Below are positions 1 to 11,376 of a stretch of DNA of 19,962 nt, one piece after another. The notes under the pieces were generated by a model, which worked only from the letters and a program-made list of their open reading frames with translations, was not told the DNA's origin and ran no database searches. How positions within the stretch are numbered: position 1 is the stretch's first letter; each line of letters opens with the position of its first letter. The translations under genes and the position numbers were made by a program. Origin of the DNA: Stramenopiles sp. TOSAG23-6 (lineage: Eukaryota; Sar); contig LT636042.1 in the NCBI GenBank assembly GCA_900128565.1, positions 1 to 19,962 on the forward strand. The letters run 5' to 3'.

Positions 1-85
1 TGAAAAAATATTTCAAAAAAAAAAACTTAAATTTGTTAGGTACAAAATTTCGTACAAAAACAAATTGAAAAAAAATAAAACATAC
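1..85 (-). repeat. Introner-like intron 3 of VPS16 (3' end outside window)
   Basis: On the minus strand the exon ends GCAGGTAT and the element begins GTATGTTTTATTTT. The branch-like TACCTAAC is at 42-35, preceded by GTACGAAATTTT. The window stops inside the conserved tail (GAAATATTTTT), about ten bases before the expected ACAT end. GTATG occurs twice in tandem here (from 89 and from 85). The copy from 85 matches the family and leaves GGT AT, which suits the isoleucine expected after the glycine in VPS16 (GIP). Confidence 0.8.
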
Positions 86-1750
86 ATACCTGCGCCATCA
101 GGATCTCGAATTGCATTTAGTACTCTAAGTTTCTTACACGATGCTACAAATTTTTCTGATAATTTCATAGAATCTATTGCTCTGCCACAAAATGATTTCC
201 CATATGTAGCGGCCCGTAAAAGACATTTTTGATCAGACACACAAAATTCTGATAATGCCGCCATAGTACATGTCTCCACAGCATGAGGCAAGGAACCATT
301 TGCTTTGATATCTCTTATATTATCGTCCGCTTTAGCATCTGTAGCTAAAAAAGCATTCATTGCGTCATAAAGCAAGGCACCAGGAAAAATTGAACCAATT
401 TTTCGCACATCTTCCAACGGTGCAGGTAATCTCTGTAAAATACTTAATTTTAAGTTAGATATAATACGAACACAATCAACTTCTTGAATAAGATGTAATG
501 GTATACCATTAGGGCTAGGATTCTGATTCGGTGATTCTTTTTGTAGTGTTTTAGAAGGCAACGCTACGCTGTCAAGACTTAATTGAGAATATTTATTAGA
601 ATATTTTAACCAATCTCCAAAGGGTCCAACCATTAATATCCCTAACTCAGGCCAATGTATTTTGGAAAAATATTTCAAAAAAAAAATAATAATTTTTGTT
701 AGGTACAAAATTTCGTACGAAAACAAAATTCATACAAAAAAAAAAAAAACATACATGCAATACGACGGAATCTTCCCCACACCATATTATTGGAAAAATA
801 TGTGAAATTCGAAATTTGTTAGGTGTAACAAAACATAAGATTACGAACAACAATAATACCTACAAAAATAATGATGAACACGTACAAGCAACTTGCGAAG
901 GACGCCGAGTTGATTTTGTATTAAAATCTAAAACTTTTTTTTTAAATGAAGTTGACAGTACAGATAATACACCTTGAGCTGTAAAACATGCGACGAAACG
1001 ACCATTCGGTGCAACTACCATGTCTACAATAGGTGCAGAAAGTTTAGCATGAAGCTTCTGATCCTCTATCTTACCATCAGAAGTCACAACAATTATAGAA
1101 CATTCAGTAGTTGCAACAAAGATTTCAGTGCCTCCTCCAGTAAATTGTTCCTCTAATACAGAAATTGCCGTCGGCATCTCGCCACCCAGCATATGTTGAA
1201 GTGAGTGCACTGGGTCCGCATTATCACTAAGAAAAATAGGAAGTGGACTTTTAAAGTTATCAATGAGGACTAGTCGTAAATCTGCAGTAAGTGCAACTAT
1301 GCCAGTACCCCAAATTTTAGCCTCTACTATCGTGAGGCCAGATGAATTGTTCATTTCAAATAAAGAGAAAGTTAATAAACGCTCGCCGTAAATACTATAT
1401 AATTCTACTAAACCGTCTTCTAATACAACAACCAGTTGTTCTTGTGAAGTCCAACCCAATTTTACCACTACTTCATTTTTTTCCCAAGGAACCTTNGATA
1501 TTTGTTTCCCAGCAGAAGTATATATACGTAAGAAATTATTATCTGTCCCAAATTTTTTTAAAGGTATAAACTTAGTTTTATCGGGTAGGAGAGCAACAGG
1601 TCCTCCAAACGGAGATCCAACCACACGAAAATCATCAATATTGATTCCTTCATCTTGCCACAACATATCATACACATCAAATTTCCGGTATTGAACCTCT
1701 TCAGCTCCCTCACCCAGACACCTCCAATGAGACACATCTGAGTAAGACAT
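86..1750 (-). CDS. VPS16: VPS16, HOPS/CORVET core subunit (three exons in the window, 3' part missing)
   Basis: VPS16 is a core subunit of the HOPS and CORVET tethering complexes, acting in endosome-to-lysosome/vacuole fusion. I read exons 1750-886, 783-755 and 654-86 on the minus strand. The N-terminus (YRKFDVYDMLWQ, then GSPFGGPVALL) and the later stretches WCGEDSVVL, LMVGPFGDW, LLRAATYGKSFCG and LRVLNAIRDPDGAG follow the known VPS16 pattern: an N-terminal beta-propeller passing into the alpha-solenoid. About 487 residues are present; the family is usually about 800-950, so the solenoid continues beyond the left edge. The middle exon is only 29 nt and is bounded by two introner elements. 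Removing them restores QVAWCGEDSVVLHWPELGILMVGP. The start at 1750 gives a full-length N-terminus. One ambiguous base (n at 1497) lies in codon GGTATC-side of exon 1 and gives one undefined residue. It is transcribed divergently from the SAP/J-domain gene. Confidence 0.93.
655..754 (-). repeat. Introner-like intron 2 of VPS16, GT...AT ends
   Basis: This is a full-length family member of 100 nt: it begins GTATGTTTTTTTT, carries TTTTCGTACGAAATTTTG, has TACCTAAC at 705-698 and ends TTTTTCCAAAATACAT. The exon before it ends CAT and the element also ends CAT, so the excision point is ambiguous by three bases. Removal gives VVLHWPELGILMVGP with the tryptophan seen in plant VPS16. The only in-frame AG (after TGGCCTGAG) would delete that tryptophan. 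Confidence 0.85.
784..885 (-). repeat. Introner-like intron 1 of VPS16, GT...AT ends
   Basis: The element begins GTACGTGTTCATCATT, has CACCTAAC at 825-818 and ends TTTTTCCAATAATAT. The sequence between the branch-like site and the downstream exon contains no AG. Joining GCTT to GGTGTGGGG yields QVAWCGED, the conserved VPS16 motif. Only a T (or the following G) is shared across the junction here, so the ends can be GT...AT, TG...TA or TA...TG, never GT...AG. Confidence 0.85.
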
Positions 1751-2053
1751 ATCGATCAGCTAATAGAAAGGTCCCTGGCAATTATTTATCTAATTAGAAG
1801 AGATATTTTTCATTCGAGATATTGATTTGTGGTACGAGACGACCCTGTCAAATTTCCAAATGCCATTAAATTTTTGACTGCCTCAAGTTTTTTTTTTGTA
1901 TTTTACGATCCGTATCCTTTTATTCTTAAGTACGGAATTTGGTACGAATTTTGTAGAGACGATCTGTGCCCATATCGATATTGATTCGTCAAATTTCAAA
2001 GATCTTACATTTTATTAAAGTTCCCCCCTTGCAATTGCATTTGTTTCAAACCG
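1751..2053. promoter_or_regulatory. Divergent intergenic promoter region VPS16 / SAP-J gene
   Basis: This 303-bp gap contains the starts of two divergent genes and no plausible ORF. It holds a degenerate introner core (GGTACGAATTTTGTA at 1941-1955) and two related motifs, ACGAGACGACC near 1836 and AGAGACGATC near 1955. A similar ACGAGAC (on the other strand) occurs upstream of RUVBL2 near 10172. I see no clear TATA box. The regulatory role is inferred from position only. Confidence 0.4.
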
Positions 2054-3844
2054 ATGGTGGTTTGTAAGTGCCCTCGAGGGAAGTGTAGTACTTGTTGCTG
2101 TGCAAAAGCTAAGTCGTATTGCTCTTCTGAATGTGACTGCAATTCAGGTTGTATGAACACAGAGGCAATTCAAAAGGTGAGGAAAATGAAAACGTCTGAT
2201 GTAAAGAAAATGCTTTTATCCAACGGTCTTAGTCCGATAGGAATAAAGGATGAACTTGTGATGCGCCTTGTTGCACACATAAAATCTGAGACAGAGTCTT
2301 CTGGTGGTATATCAGATGAAGAAGCTGTATCAAAACCTACATCTTCAACAGACTTCCCTGGAGCTTCCCTAATAAAAGATATTATAGATAACGGGGGTAG
2401 TGACAACGCTGCCATTCTTTCGCTTAGTAAATCTACTATAACAGCAAACTCTAGTAAACCAGAAATGCGTAAAGCATATTTAAAGCTTTCTCTTAAGATT
2501 CACCCTGACAAAAATGGTGGGAGTTCAGATTCAAAAGCTGCTTTTCAAATATTGGTTCAAGCTCTAGAACTATTAAGCAATCCGCCAAGCGATGATGATG
2601 AGGGAGGACCACGTAGAAAACGACGCAAACCAACCCGTGTATCTCGAGGTAACACTGGGTGTTACGTAACTCGTGTAGAATGTCCTCGTTGTAGCATGGA
2701 GTGGAACAGACCTGAACTGGGTTTAGAGAAGGGTGCCTATAATTTTTTCATGCAAGGTATAAAACAATATTGTTGTGGACGATGTTCGATGAAATTTGGA
2801 TGCATGACCGCAGTGCACAAATGTCCAATATGTAAGAAAACCTTTGATTATGACCCTGATGACTACCATCGAAAAATTACTTGTGGAAACAAAACAGGAA
2901 AATGTTCGAAAATGAAGAAACCTTTTGGATTTTGGTATGCAAAAGTTTCTGAAAGAAGAGAAATGGAGGTTAGAAGGGAAGCAAAAGCGGAGCAGGAAGC
3001 CATTGCCAAGGCGCGTGCTGCTAAGCTTCGTCGTCAACAGCGCGCTAAAAAGAAAGCAATGCGAAGCCGGAGCTCGGAAACTATTGCGCAACAAATGAAG
3101 AAGGATAAATGGAGTCGTGCTGTCGATGATGACTTTGATATGAAAGAAAAAGCGAAAAAACAATCTGATGAACGTATGTTTCAACTTGGTCTAGTAGACT
3201 ATTGTCCTCGTTGTGGTACTACTGGCGGTATCCCACCTGGGGCATCGGGTGAAAGAAGAGAACGACTTGCGATTGAGCATCTTTCACAATGCAATAATGC
3301 AGAAATTCACGAAGCATATCGAGCAAAACTTAAGGCCCAAAAAGCTAAAAAGTTGGAAAAAAAAAATAAAGAGCTTCAACAGAATGAAAAGATGATGCTT
3401 CTCCAATGGAGATATGGTGGCCGACAAGTTGGGCAGTTATGGATGTTAAGTGTATCTCAATTACGAATACTGTGTAAGGAGCATGAATTATCTCTTGACG
3501 ACATTACCGCTAATGAAGAAGATTTGAAAAAATCTGATAGTCTTAAAACTGAAATTATCACTGTACTCGCAAAACATCTACGTAGCAAGAAAGTATTCCT
3601 TCTTACCGATGGCTCTGCAGCTGCCAATGCTGATGCTAAAGCTCAGTATGATACTTCTGGTATTGCCCATGTAGACGAAGAAGATTTGCCGTCTAACTTG
3701 TGGACTTTGGAACGATCTGAACTTGCTAATGTCGCAGCCAGTTATGGTGTGAAAATTAAATCGGGGGATGTGAAAGAAACTTTAATACACAAATTGGAGA
3801 AGGCTAGATTCAAGGGAACAGGTCAATTACTTCTTGAGTCGTGA
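2054..3844 (+). CDS. SAP domain / J domain / zinc-cluster protein, probably nuclear (intronless)
   Basis: This 596-residue intronless ORF has an unusual domain order. Residues 4-33 form a dense cysteine cluster (CKCPRGKCSTCCC...CDCNSGC) resembling CXC/tesmin-like zinc modules. Residues about 45-76 (MKTSDVKKMLLSNGLSPIG...) look like a SAP DNA-binding motif. Residues about 115-175 form a J domain with an intact HPD at 150-152, the Hsp70-stimulating signature. Residues 210-283 hold CPRC, CCGRC, CPIC and further cysteines, a probable zinc ribbon. A Lys/Arg-rich basic region and another CPRC follow at about 380-390. The C-terminus (about 555-590, LWTLERSELANVAASYGVKIKSG) looks like a second SAP motif. 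A chromatin-associated DnaJ co-chaperone is plausible by inference; I do not recognise a named orthologue. It contains no introner. Confidence 0.85.
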   Translation: MVVCKCPRGKCSTCCCAKAKSYCSSECDCNSGCMNTEAIQKVRKMKTSDVKKMLLSNGLSPIGIKDELVMRLVAHIKSETESSGGISDEEAVSKPTSSTDFPGASLIKDIIDNGGSDNAAILSLSKSTITANSSKPEMRKAYLKLSLKIHPDKNGGSSDSKAAFQILVQALELLSNPPSDDDEGGPRRKRRKPTRVSRGNTGCYVTRVECPRCSMEWNRPELGLEKGAYNFFMQGIKQYCCGRCSMKFGCMTAVHKCPICKKTFDYDPDDYHRKITCGNKTGKCSKMKKPFGFWYAKVSERREMEVRREAKAEQEAIAKARAAKLRRQQRAKKKAMRSRSSETIAQQMKKDKWSRAVDDDFDMKEKAKKQSDERMFQLGLVDYCPRCGTTGGIPPGASGERRERLAIEHLSQCNNAEIHEAYRAKLKAQKAKKLEKKNKELQQNEKMMLLQWRYGGRQVGQLWMLSVSQLRILCKEHELSLDDITANEEDLKKSDSLKTEIITVLAKHLRSKKVFLLTDGSAAANADAKAQYDTSGIAHVDEEDLPSNLWTLERSELANVAASYGVKIKSGDVKETLIHKLEKARFKGTGQLLLES

Positions 3845-4188
3845 GTTGATCTAGTAAAAGGAAGTTTGTTTTGGAATTTGAATTTGGTTGTGTAGTATTG
3901 AACAAATAAATAAATTTTTTGATTTTTTACATTTGAAAAAAATTTTTCAATCGCGGACAAAACTGCTTTGTTTTTCCGTTTTTAAAAAGTAAATTTTGAA
4001 ATAGTTTCAAAAAAAAACACAACACACACACGCTCTCTCTCTCTCTCTCCTAAACACGTAGTAGTACTGTACAGTATAGTGTATACTAACTATCTATTCA
4101 AATATATCCTCAAACCTAGTTCATGAAATCACTACGCCTGTGAATAAATAAATTATCACAATAGTATGCATACTCTTTTACACGCAGA
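3845..4188. other. Intergenic: 3' flank of SAP-J gene and promoter of polycystin-like gene
   Basis: No coding potential is visible. An AATAAA-type signal (AATAAATAAA at 3905-3914) lies about 60 bases after the stop codon. A CA/CT microsatellite follows at 4019-4050. The rest is AT-rich and without recognisable structure. Confidence 0.5.
4019..4050. repeat. (CA)n/(CT)n microsatellite
   Basis: A run of CA dinucleotides passes directly into a run of CT dinucleotides (CT from 4033 to 4050). It is a simple repeat in an intergenic region. Confidence 0.85.
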
Positions 4189-7100
4189 ATGACAAGTAAA
4201 AATACTCTAAAACATTCTCAAGAAGAAGAAAAAGAAGAAAAAGAGGATATACAACTGCCCTATACTGTCGTCCACCAGTGTTTTTTCCCCGGCACAGCAG
4301 ATTGGATTGATCAGTTTCTTGTCATTGCAACATATGGCCATGATTCAAGCCAGCTAATGTTAGCTCTATTCGATCATCAGTCAGACTGGACTGAAGGAGT
4401 TATAGGTGCAATAACGTTAAAGAGGCGACTCTGTCATATATTTCGTATCACGCCGTTCTCATCTATTCGCTTTGTGAAGGACATGAGAAAATGTCTTGAA
4501 TTTTCATCTGTTGACATTAAGGGTGTTCATAGACATGTAAGACTGAAGTCAACTGCAGAGACAGTGCTCCATGATACTCTGCGCGTGATAGATACAGCAA
4601 TTCACATGACAATTAAATTTGAAAACAAAAGAAATAAATTTTTAAAAGATTCGACAAATTGGATGCCGAATTTAACATATAAATCTGTTTTAGATGCTGA
4701 TGAAGACAAAGAAGTCATATCTTATCGCAAACTAGCAAAAGATTCGCCAATTTTCTATCATGATACTTTTTTTCATTTAGACGAAGGAACACAAAAACTG
4801 AGCCGATATATATATGTTTTATTTTTTTTCAAATTCGATTTTTTTCGTACGAAATTTCGTACCTAACGATTTTTTTTTGAAATATTTTTCCAAAATACAT
4901 GAATATACCAGGAATGTGTTGCAAATTAATATTTAATACTTTTCTTATCTTACTTTATATGTATCTTGCTATAGATTATTTTTCCCCAGTTATTTATGGT
5001 ATTCACGCCGAATTTGCCTTGGCAACGGCAACGTTTCTTAATGAAGCTTTTGGCGATATCCCAAAACTACATGATACTCAGAAGCATTCATCGCATCCAC
5101 AAGAACAAAACTGGCCCCATGAAACACTTGAAATTCATACGATTGAAGATTTTTGGTATGATTTTGTCTGTACGTTTTCATTGTGTTTTTTTTTTTGTAC
5201 CAAATTTTGTACCAAATTTTGTACCTAACATTTTTTTTAACCAAAAAAAAAAAATATATGATTCCACAATATATATTCGAGCTTTTACAAGCACACATTC
5301 TGGGCCGATATTGGCGAATATCCGTATAGTGGGATGACTCGAAAGCAATTTTCGGATTTAATTCACTCTGTTGATTATCACAGCTTTTTTGCTTTCAACA
5401 ATAAGCTTGTTGGTCGGGTTTTACTACAACAACACAGACGACCATTAAAAGAGTGCCATCTTAAAATTGCTAGAAGATCACAATATGTACATTTTCATAA
5501 TGAATTTCAAATTAATTTTTTTTTCATAGTAAATTTCGTACCTAACAAAAAAATCAAATGTGTGACATATTTTTTCACAATACATGAAACTTGTCTAGAA
5601 AATGTAGATGATACAAGCCCTTATGGTAAAAATTTGAAATCTGCAGGAACATATTCAGAATATTTGAATTATGCCTATATGAACACAGCTTTCACGTTTA
5701 CACACGCTGCAGAAGAAACCGATTCGTCTTTTTTTTATTGGTTCACACATTTATTTCTTTCAAGCCATTCTCATGGCTATATGATTGCACTCAATGTGAC
5801 TGATTCCAATGCCGTGACTGGTAATTATATACATGATGTAAAGCTAAAACATGGTAGTGCAAAAGTTCCATTGTTAGAGCAGTTACAATACTTGGAAGAA
5901 AATTTATGGGTCGATATTCAAACATCTTTGATTACTATTAAGATGCCATTTAGAAATATTAATACAGGCATCACATCATACCTTGAAGTCATATTTGAAT
6001 GGGATGAAGCAGGAAACTTGCACCCCATTATTAATGTAGCGCCATTTGTTGATCATGGACATGCAGAAAATCTGCAATTTTTTGCATGGACTCTATGCTG
6101 TATTATGATAACAATCAAATTCATTTGTATTTTATATTTTGAAATTCCTCGTGCATTCAATGCTAGTTTTAATTCACGCTATACACCAGGGGGGAGAATG
6201 AAAAATAAGGAGCCAGTAGTATTGGGTTCTCTAAGCATATTGATTTCTTTAATATATACCATGATTGTTATTTTATGTCTCTTTTTTTTACGAAGAAATT
6301 ATGTAACAAACGACACACTATTACCTTTTAGTGATGCATATGAATGTAAATCCTTAGATCAAATTTGTGGTGATCCTCATAAAGTTGATAAGAATATATT
6401 CACGCATACCAGTGGTTCGAATTCATATACACAAGTACATGTTGACTTAGAGGGACACGCAAGGACACAAAAAATTCAGTTTACAATGTTTGCAGTAGGT
6501 ATTAGCATGTCATGTATATACATAATGTTGTATGTGTATAAGATATTCGGGGCGTTTTTACTATTGTGGACTTTAGCACAGGCAAAATGGTTTTTTTTAA
6601 TTGCATTGTGTATGATTGGTGTTGCATTTGTGCCTATTAAAATATATACTGCAGAGTATGGAAAGCATTTACTATTTGAAGAACCTAGTTTTCATTCAGT
6701 AGGAATATTAGCAGATGGATTAGTGACTAATGTTTCAGAGTTCACGGAACTTCATCCTGGAGATCCGATGAACTACATTATGATATATGCATTAGTTGTA
6801 CTTACTATTGGAAGATTTTTAATCTTTGCGATAATGTATCGATCATATAGGCTGGCATCACGTAAAGCTAGTGAAATATCTACTACGCATTGGTATGCAG
6901 AAGACGAAAATGGGAAATATTCAACGCTAATAGCTCTGAGAACATGTTTAGTTACACTGTTTTACTTTCCTCTCTTGAAACAAATTTTAGTACATCTAGT
7001 CCATGACCCGACTCTCAATATGAGTCAGTATATCAGCTATAGTCAACTAAAAAATATTGTTTTTGATTACGCAAGTGAGTGGTCACCAATATCATCATCA

Positions 7101-8507
7101 TGTGGGATATTAAATCTTCAATTATCTGTTACAACATTGACAAACTTAATAATGAAAGTTATGCCAGTAAAATTGAGTGCCGTACCTGGTGTTGTGGCAT
7201 ATCAAAAACTTCCCTTGAATAGCGAAAATGAACGTCGAACATTTACAATGTCATTAGAATCGGAACTACCTCTAAAATATAGCGCTCGAGAATTTGGAAT
7301 TACTGATGATGTTCCAAACCCAGAAATACGTGCAGTCTACAGTAGTAGAACTTTGAGCGGTTCCATTTTACATTCTGCAATGTATATTACTGAGATTGAG
7401 AGTGCCAAGAGAGTCAGAGAACTCCGTAAAACTGTTGACTTTCTATTGAGGCAGCATCAGCAGCAAAATTTCATGCTTAATTCAATACTTGAAAAATTAG
7501 GAAGAATACGAAAGAGATATATGATGGATGAGAAAAATATTCCCTCATTGGTTACAAATAAATCGAGTGAAGTTGTTACAACAAAAGAATATGTTGAAGA
7601 GCATGATGTTCAAAGCAAAAGTAAAGAGAGAGCTATAAAACAAAGGTCAACCAAATATAATCCAAAGCAACTATCCAAGGATGTGAAAACGGAAGTTCAG
7701 GCAATGAATAATGATGGGACTGATAACACAGAGGATATACTGATGGGTTATGAGCCGAGCAGAAATCAAATCACGAATGAATCAAAGAGTAGTACACCCA
7801 AATGTGTAAATAACAAAAGATTACAGTTTAATAAAGACAAGCAATATTCAGTAATACGTGAAAATAATGTCAGTAAACAATATCCAAAACATATTTCTAC
7901 ACGTCTTCCGGGTGACCAATATCGCCATCATAAATTAAAGAGTTATAAAAATGAATCAAGTCTACATTCTCCCCTGTCGGTGCAAAACAAGTGGAATGAT
8001 TTTAGATACGATTCTGCATTTTTTGATACGGCATGGCCTTTAATTGAAAAATCAAAACCATCAGAGAAAAATTGGGATAATTTATCAAAATATGTTACAC
8101 TTACATCAACTGTAGGCGATTCCACAAGCAATAATACAGATGCCATTGAAGAATTAAGTAAAACTGAGGGATTTCCTGTAAAACAAAAGAGTAAAAATGT
8201 TGCCACTTCGCTATGGAAAACAAAAAAAAGAAAGCAAATATCAGTTGAAGATTGGAAGAAACTTCCAAACGAACAACGCAGATTAATTATTTATGGAATA
8301 CCTGAGATATTAATTGATTCTGTCATAGATGTCCTATTTGATCTTGGATGGTATCGAGGTAGAGTTTCTACGTATAATCCATCCAAGACCAAATATGTAG
8401 TTGCATATTTTGATGGAGAGCAGCGAGAATTTGATATGAGAAATAATCGTTGGAAGTTTCAGTGTAAAAATGAAACCTGTACCAAAAAATGTATCTGTCC
8501 GCAATAG
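4189..8507 (+). CDS. Polycystin (PKD/TRP)-like cation channel with C-terminal Tudor-like domain
   Basis: I read four exons: 4189-4811, 4901-5169, 5263-5486 and 5586-8507, giving about 1345 residues. The order matches polycystin-2-like channels: a first membrane helix (IFNTFLILLYMYLAI), then DFWYDF, NNKLVGRVLLQQHR and a conserved ETC / SPYGK stretch of the large extracytosolic domain, then LWVDIQTSLITIKMPFRN, equivalent to the family's WLDxxT...F..YN strand, then a cluster of five more hydrophobic segments (around codons at 6090, 6220, 6490, 6560-6640 and 6780). A cation-channel role at a ciliary or plasma membrane is inferred from family. After the last helix come a long polar region with a coiled coil (RELRKTVDFLLRQHQQQ) and a Tudor-like module (GWYRGRVSTYNP...YVVAYFDGEQREF) near the end. 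Three introner elements interrupt the first third. The third leaves the frame open, so a naive reading would add 33 false residues. Confidence 0.72.
4812..4900 (+). repeat. Introner-like intron 1 of the polycystin-like gene, AT...AT ends
   Basis: This 89-nt copy begins ATATGTTTTATTTTTTTTC (the family's first G is A here). It holds the perfect palindrome GTACGAAATTTCGTAC at 4847-4862, TACCTAAC at 4860-4867 and the end TTTTTCCAAAATACAT. Frame requires joining CGATATAT to GAATATACC (RYMNIPGM). No canonical GT or AG can be placed at this junction; the AG at 4911 is out of frame. Confidence 0.82.
5170..5262 (+). repeat. Introner-like intron 2 of the polycystin-like gene, GT...AT ends
   Basis: It begins GTACGTTTTCATTGTG and has TTTTGTACCAAA repeated before TACCTAAC at 5222-5229. 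Its end is diverged (ATATATGAT). The downstream frame starts FHNIYSSFYKHTFW. An in-frame TGA at 5259-5261 forces the exon to begin after it, at 5263, so the intron ends GAT. The boundary rests on frame alone. Confidence 0.7.
5487..5585 (+). repeat. Introner-like intron 3 of the polycystin-like gene, stop-free and divisible by three
   Basis: This 99-nt copy begins GTACATTTTCATAATG, has TACCTAAC at 5539-5546 and ends TTTTTTCACAATACAT. The reading frame stays open through it. It is called as an intron because it matches the family end to end and because its removal joins ARRSQY to ETCLENVDDTSPYG, the pattern expected in polycystins. The exon before it ends TAT and the element ends CAT. Confidence 0.83.
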
Positions 8508-8715
8508 TTAGTATTGATTTGTATTTTCGAAACTAAATAATGTAGTAGAAAATACTATGAAACCAAATAAATCAGAAAACGTAAAAAAACATTTTTACTT
8601 CATTTGTTTTATTTCTATATTGCAGCCTAAAAAGATGAACCAATAATCATACTTCTGAATACTGAAAATGGCACTTTTTGTTTCAAAATATTTTCGTATA
8701 CAGGAAAATTATAGT
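8508..8715. other. Convergent intergenic region with polyadenylation-type signal
   Basis: This is the 3' flank of two converging genes. AATAAA at 8566-8571 lies about 60 bases after the polycystin-like stop codon and could serve polyadenylation. Nothing else is recognisable. Confidence 0.45.
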
Positions 8716-10547
<1,832 letters not shown>

Positions 10548-10932
10548 ATGGTAAGTCAACACTAACTTTTACAATCTAAAACCGCGTTATTGTAACTCAT
10601 ATTTGACACACGCATTACTAACAATAACACAGTTTTATGAAATTCATTTTACATCACAGGCTTCAACAGAGCGTTTCAATGTAAATATCTCGCTTTCTAA
10701 AAACTGGGAGCACCTTCAGTCAAAGTATGTAGGAACGGGGCATCCAGATATAACGAAGTTTGAATGGGCAGTAAACCACCATAGAGATAGTGCTGCCTCT
10801 CACATCGGACACTCAGACTTATTAGCATATTTTTCTGTCGCTGAGAATGAGTCTATTAGTCGTATTAGGTACCGTCTCCTTGAGAAGATGGTTCAACCAT
10901 GTGGTCCACCACCAGAAAAGGAAGACGATTGA
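10548..10932 (+). CDS. SF3B5: SF3B5 (SF3b10), small SF3b subunit of the U2 snRNP
   Basis: SF3b binds the intron branch site region within U2 snRNP; SF3B5 is its small, highly conserved subunit. Exons are 10548-10550 (the ATG alone) and 10660-10932, giving 91 residues against about 86 in animals. EHLQSKYVGTGHPD, the WAVN.HRDS stretch, GHSDLLAYFSVAENES and EKMVQPCGPP are family signatures. The single intron is canonical (GTAAGT...CACAG). An alternative AG at 10632 would add nine in-frame residues, but the shorter N-terminus fits the family better. It is divergent from RUVBL2. Confidence 0.95.
10551..10659 (+). other. Canonical GT-AG intron of SF3B5
   Basis: The 109-nt intron has the 5' site GTAAGT directly after the start codon, a perfect TACTAAC branch site at 10616-10622 and the 3' site ACATCACAG. 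It has no introner core or tail. It shows that the organism splices ordinary GT-AG introns. Confidence 0.9.
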
Positions 10933-11376
10933 GGACAAACGGCATGTCAAGAAGATTGTGCGCCGTACATTTTTATAAAACTATAGTATTTTTTCGTTAG
11001 TATGAAATTATTATTATTGATTTTAGTGTTATTAAAAAATATTACATAGAAGATACTGAGTTGTGAAGCAAATTATGCCCTTAAAAGGAATATATTGAAC
11101 TATCAATACTTTTTGCATTATCAATAAATATTTTCAGTACCCGTTACCGGGTAATTTGCCTTGGTGCTCGTTTGGTGTATTCTAAAGTACTACTAATAAT
11201 TTTACATAAGAATCAAATCAACGTTACATTTTTGTCCGAAAGTACGAATCTTTAGTTATACAGGTAACTCGAAGTATTTTATCTACCTATTAAAGTAAAA
11301 CACGAGCTGCAAAATAAATTAAACTTGGCTTCTATTAGTATATTACTGCTTTATAACTTACACATTTAACGTTGGT
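10933..11376. other. Intergenic region between SF3B5 and the coiled-coil gene
   Basis: I see no ORF, tRNA or snRNA signature in these 444 bases. It holds an AATAAA at 11124-11129 and, just after it, a small GC-rich hairpin at 11138-11153. The remainder is AT-rich and serves presumably as 3' flank and promoter. Confidence 0.45.
11138..11153. other. Short hairpin TACCCG-TTAC-CGGGTA
   Basis: A perfect 6-bp stem with a 4-base loop stands out in AT-rich DNA. It lies nine bases after a possible polyadenylation signal of SF3B5. Its function is unknown. Confidence 0.5.

Noticed and set aside
696-1569. Plus-strand ORFs opposite VPS16
   Set aside because: They are antisense shadows of VPS16 exons and introners, with low-complexity products.
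6405-6425. GGTTCGAATTC resembling a tRNA T-arm
   Set aside because: It lies within the polycystin-like coding exon and no acceptor stem or anticodon arm can be drawn around it.
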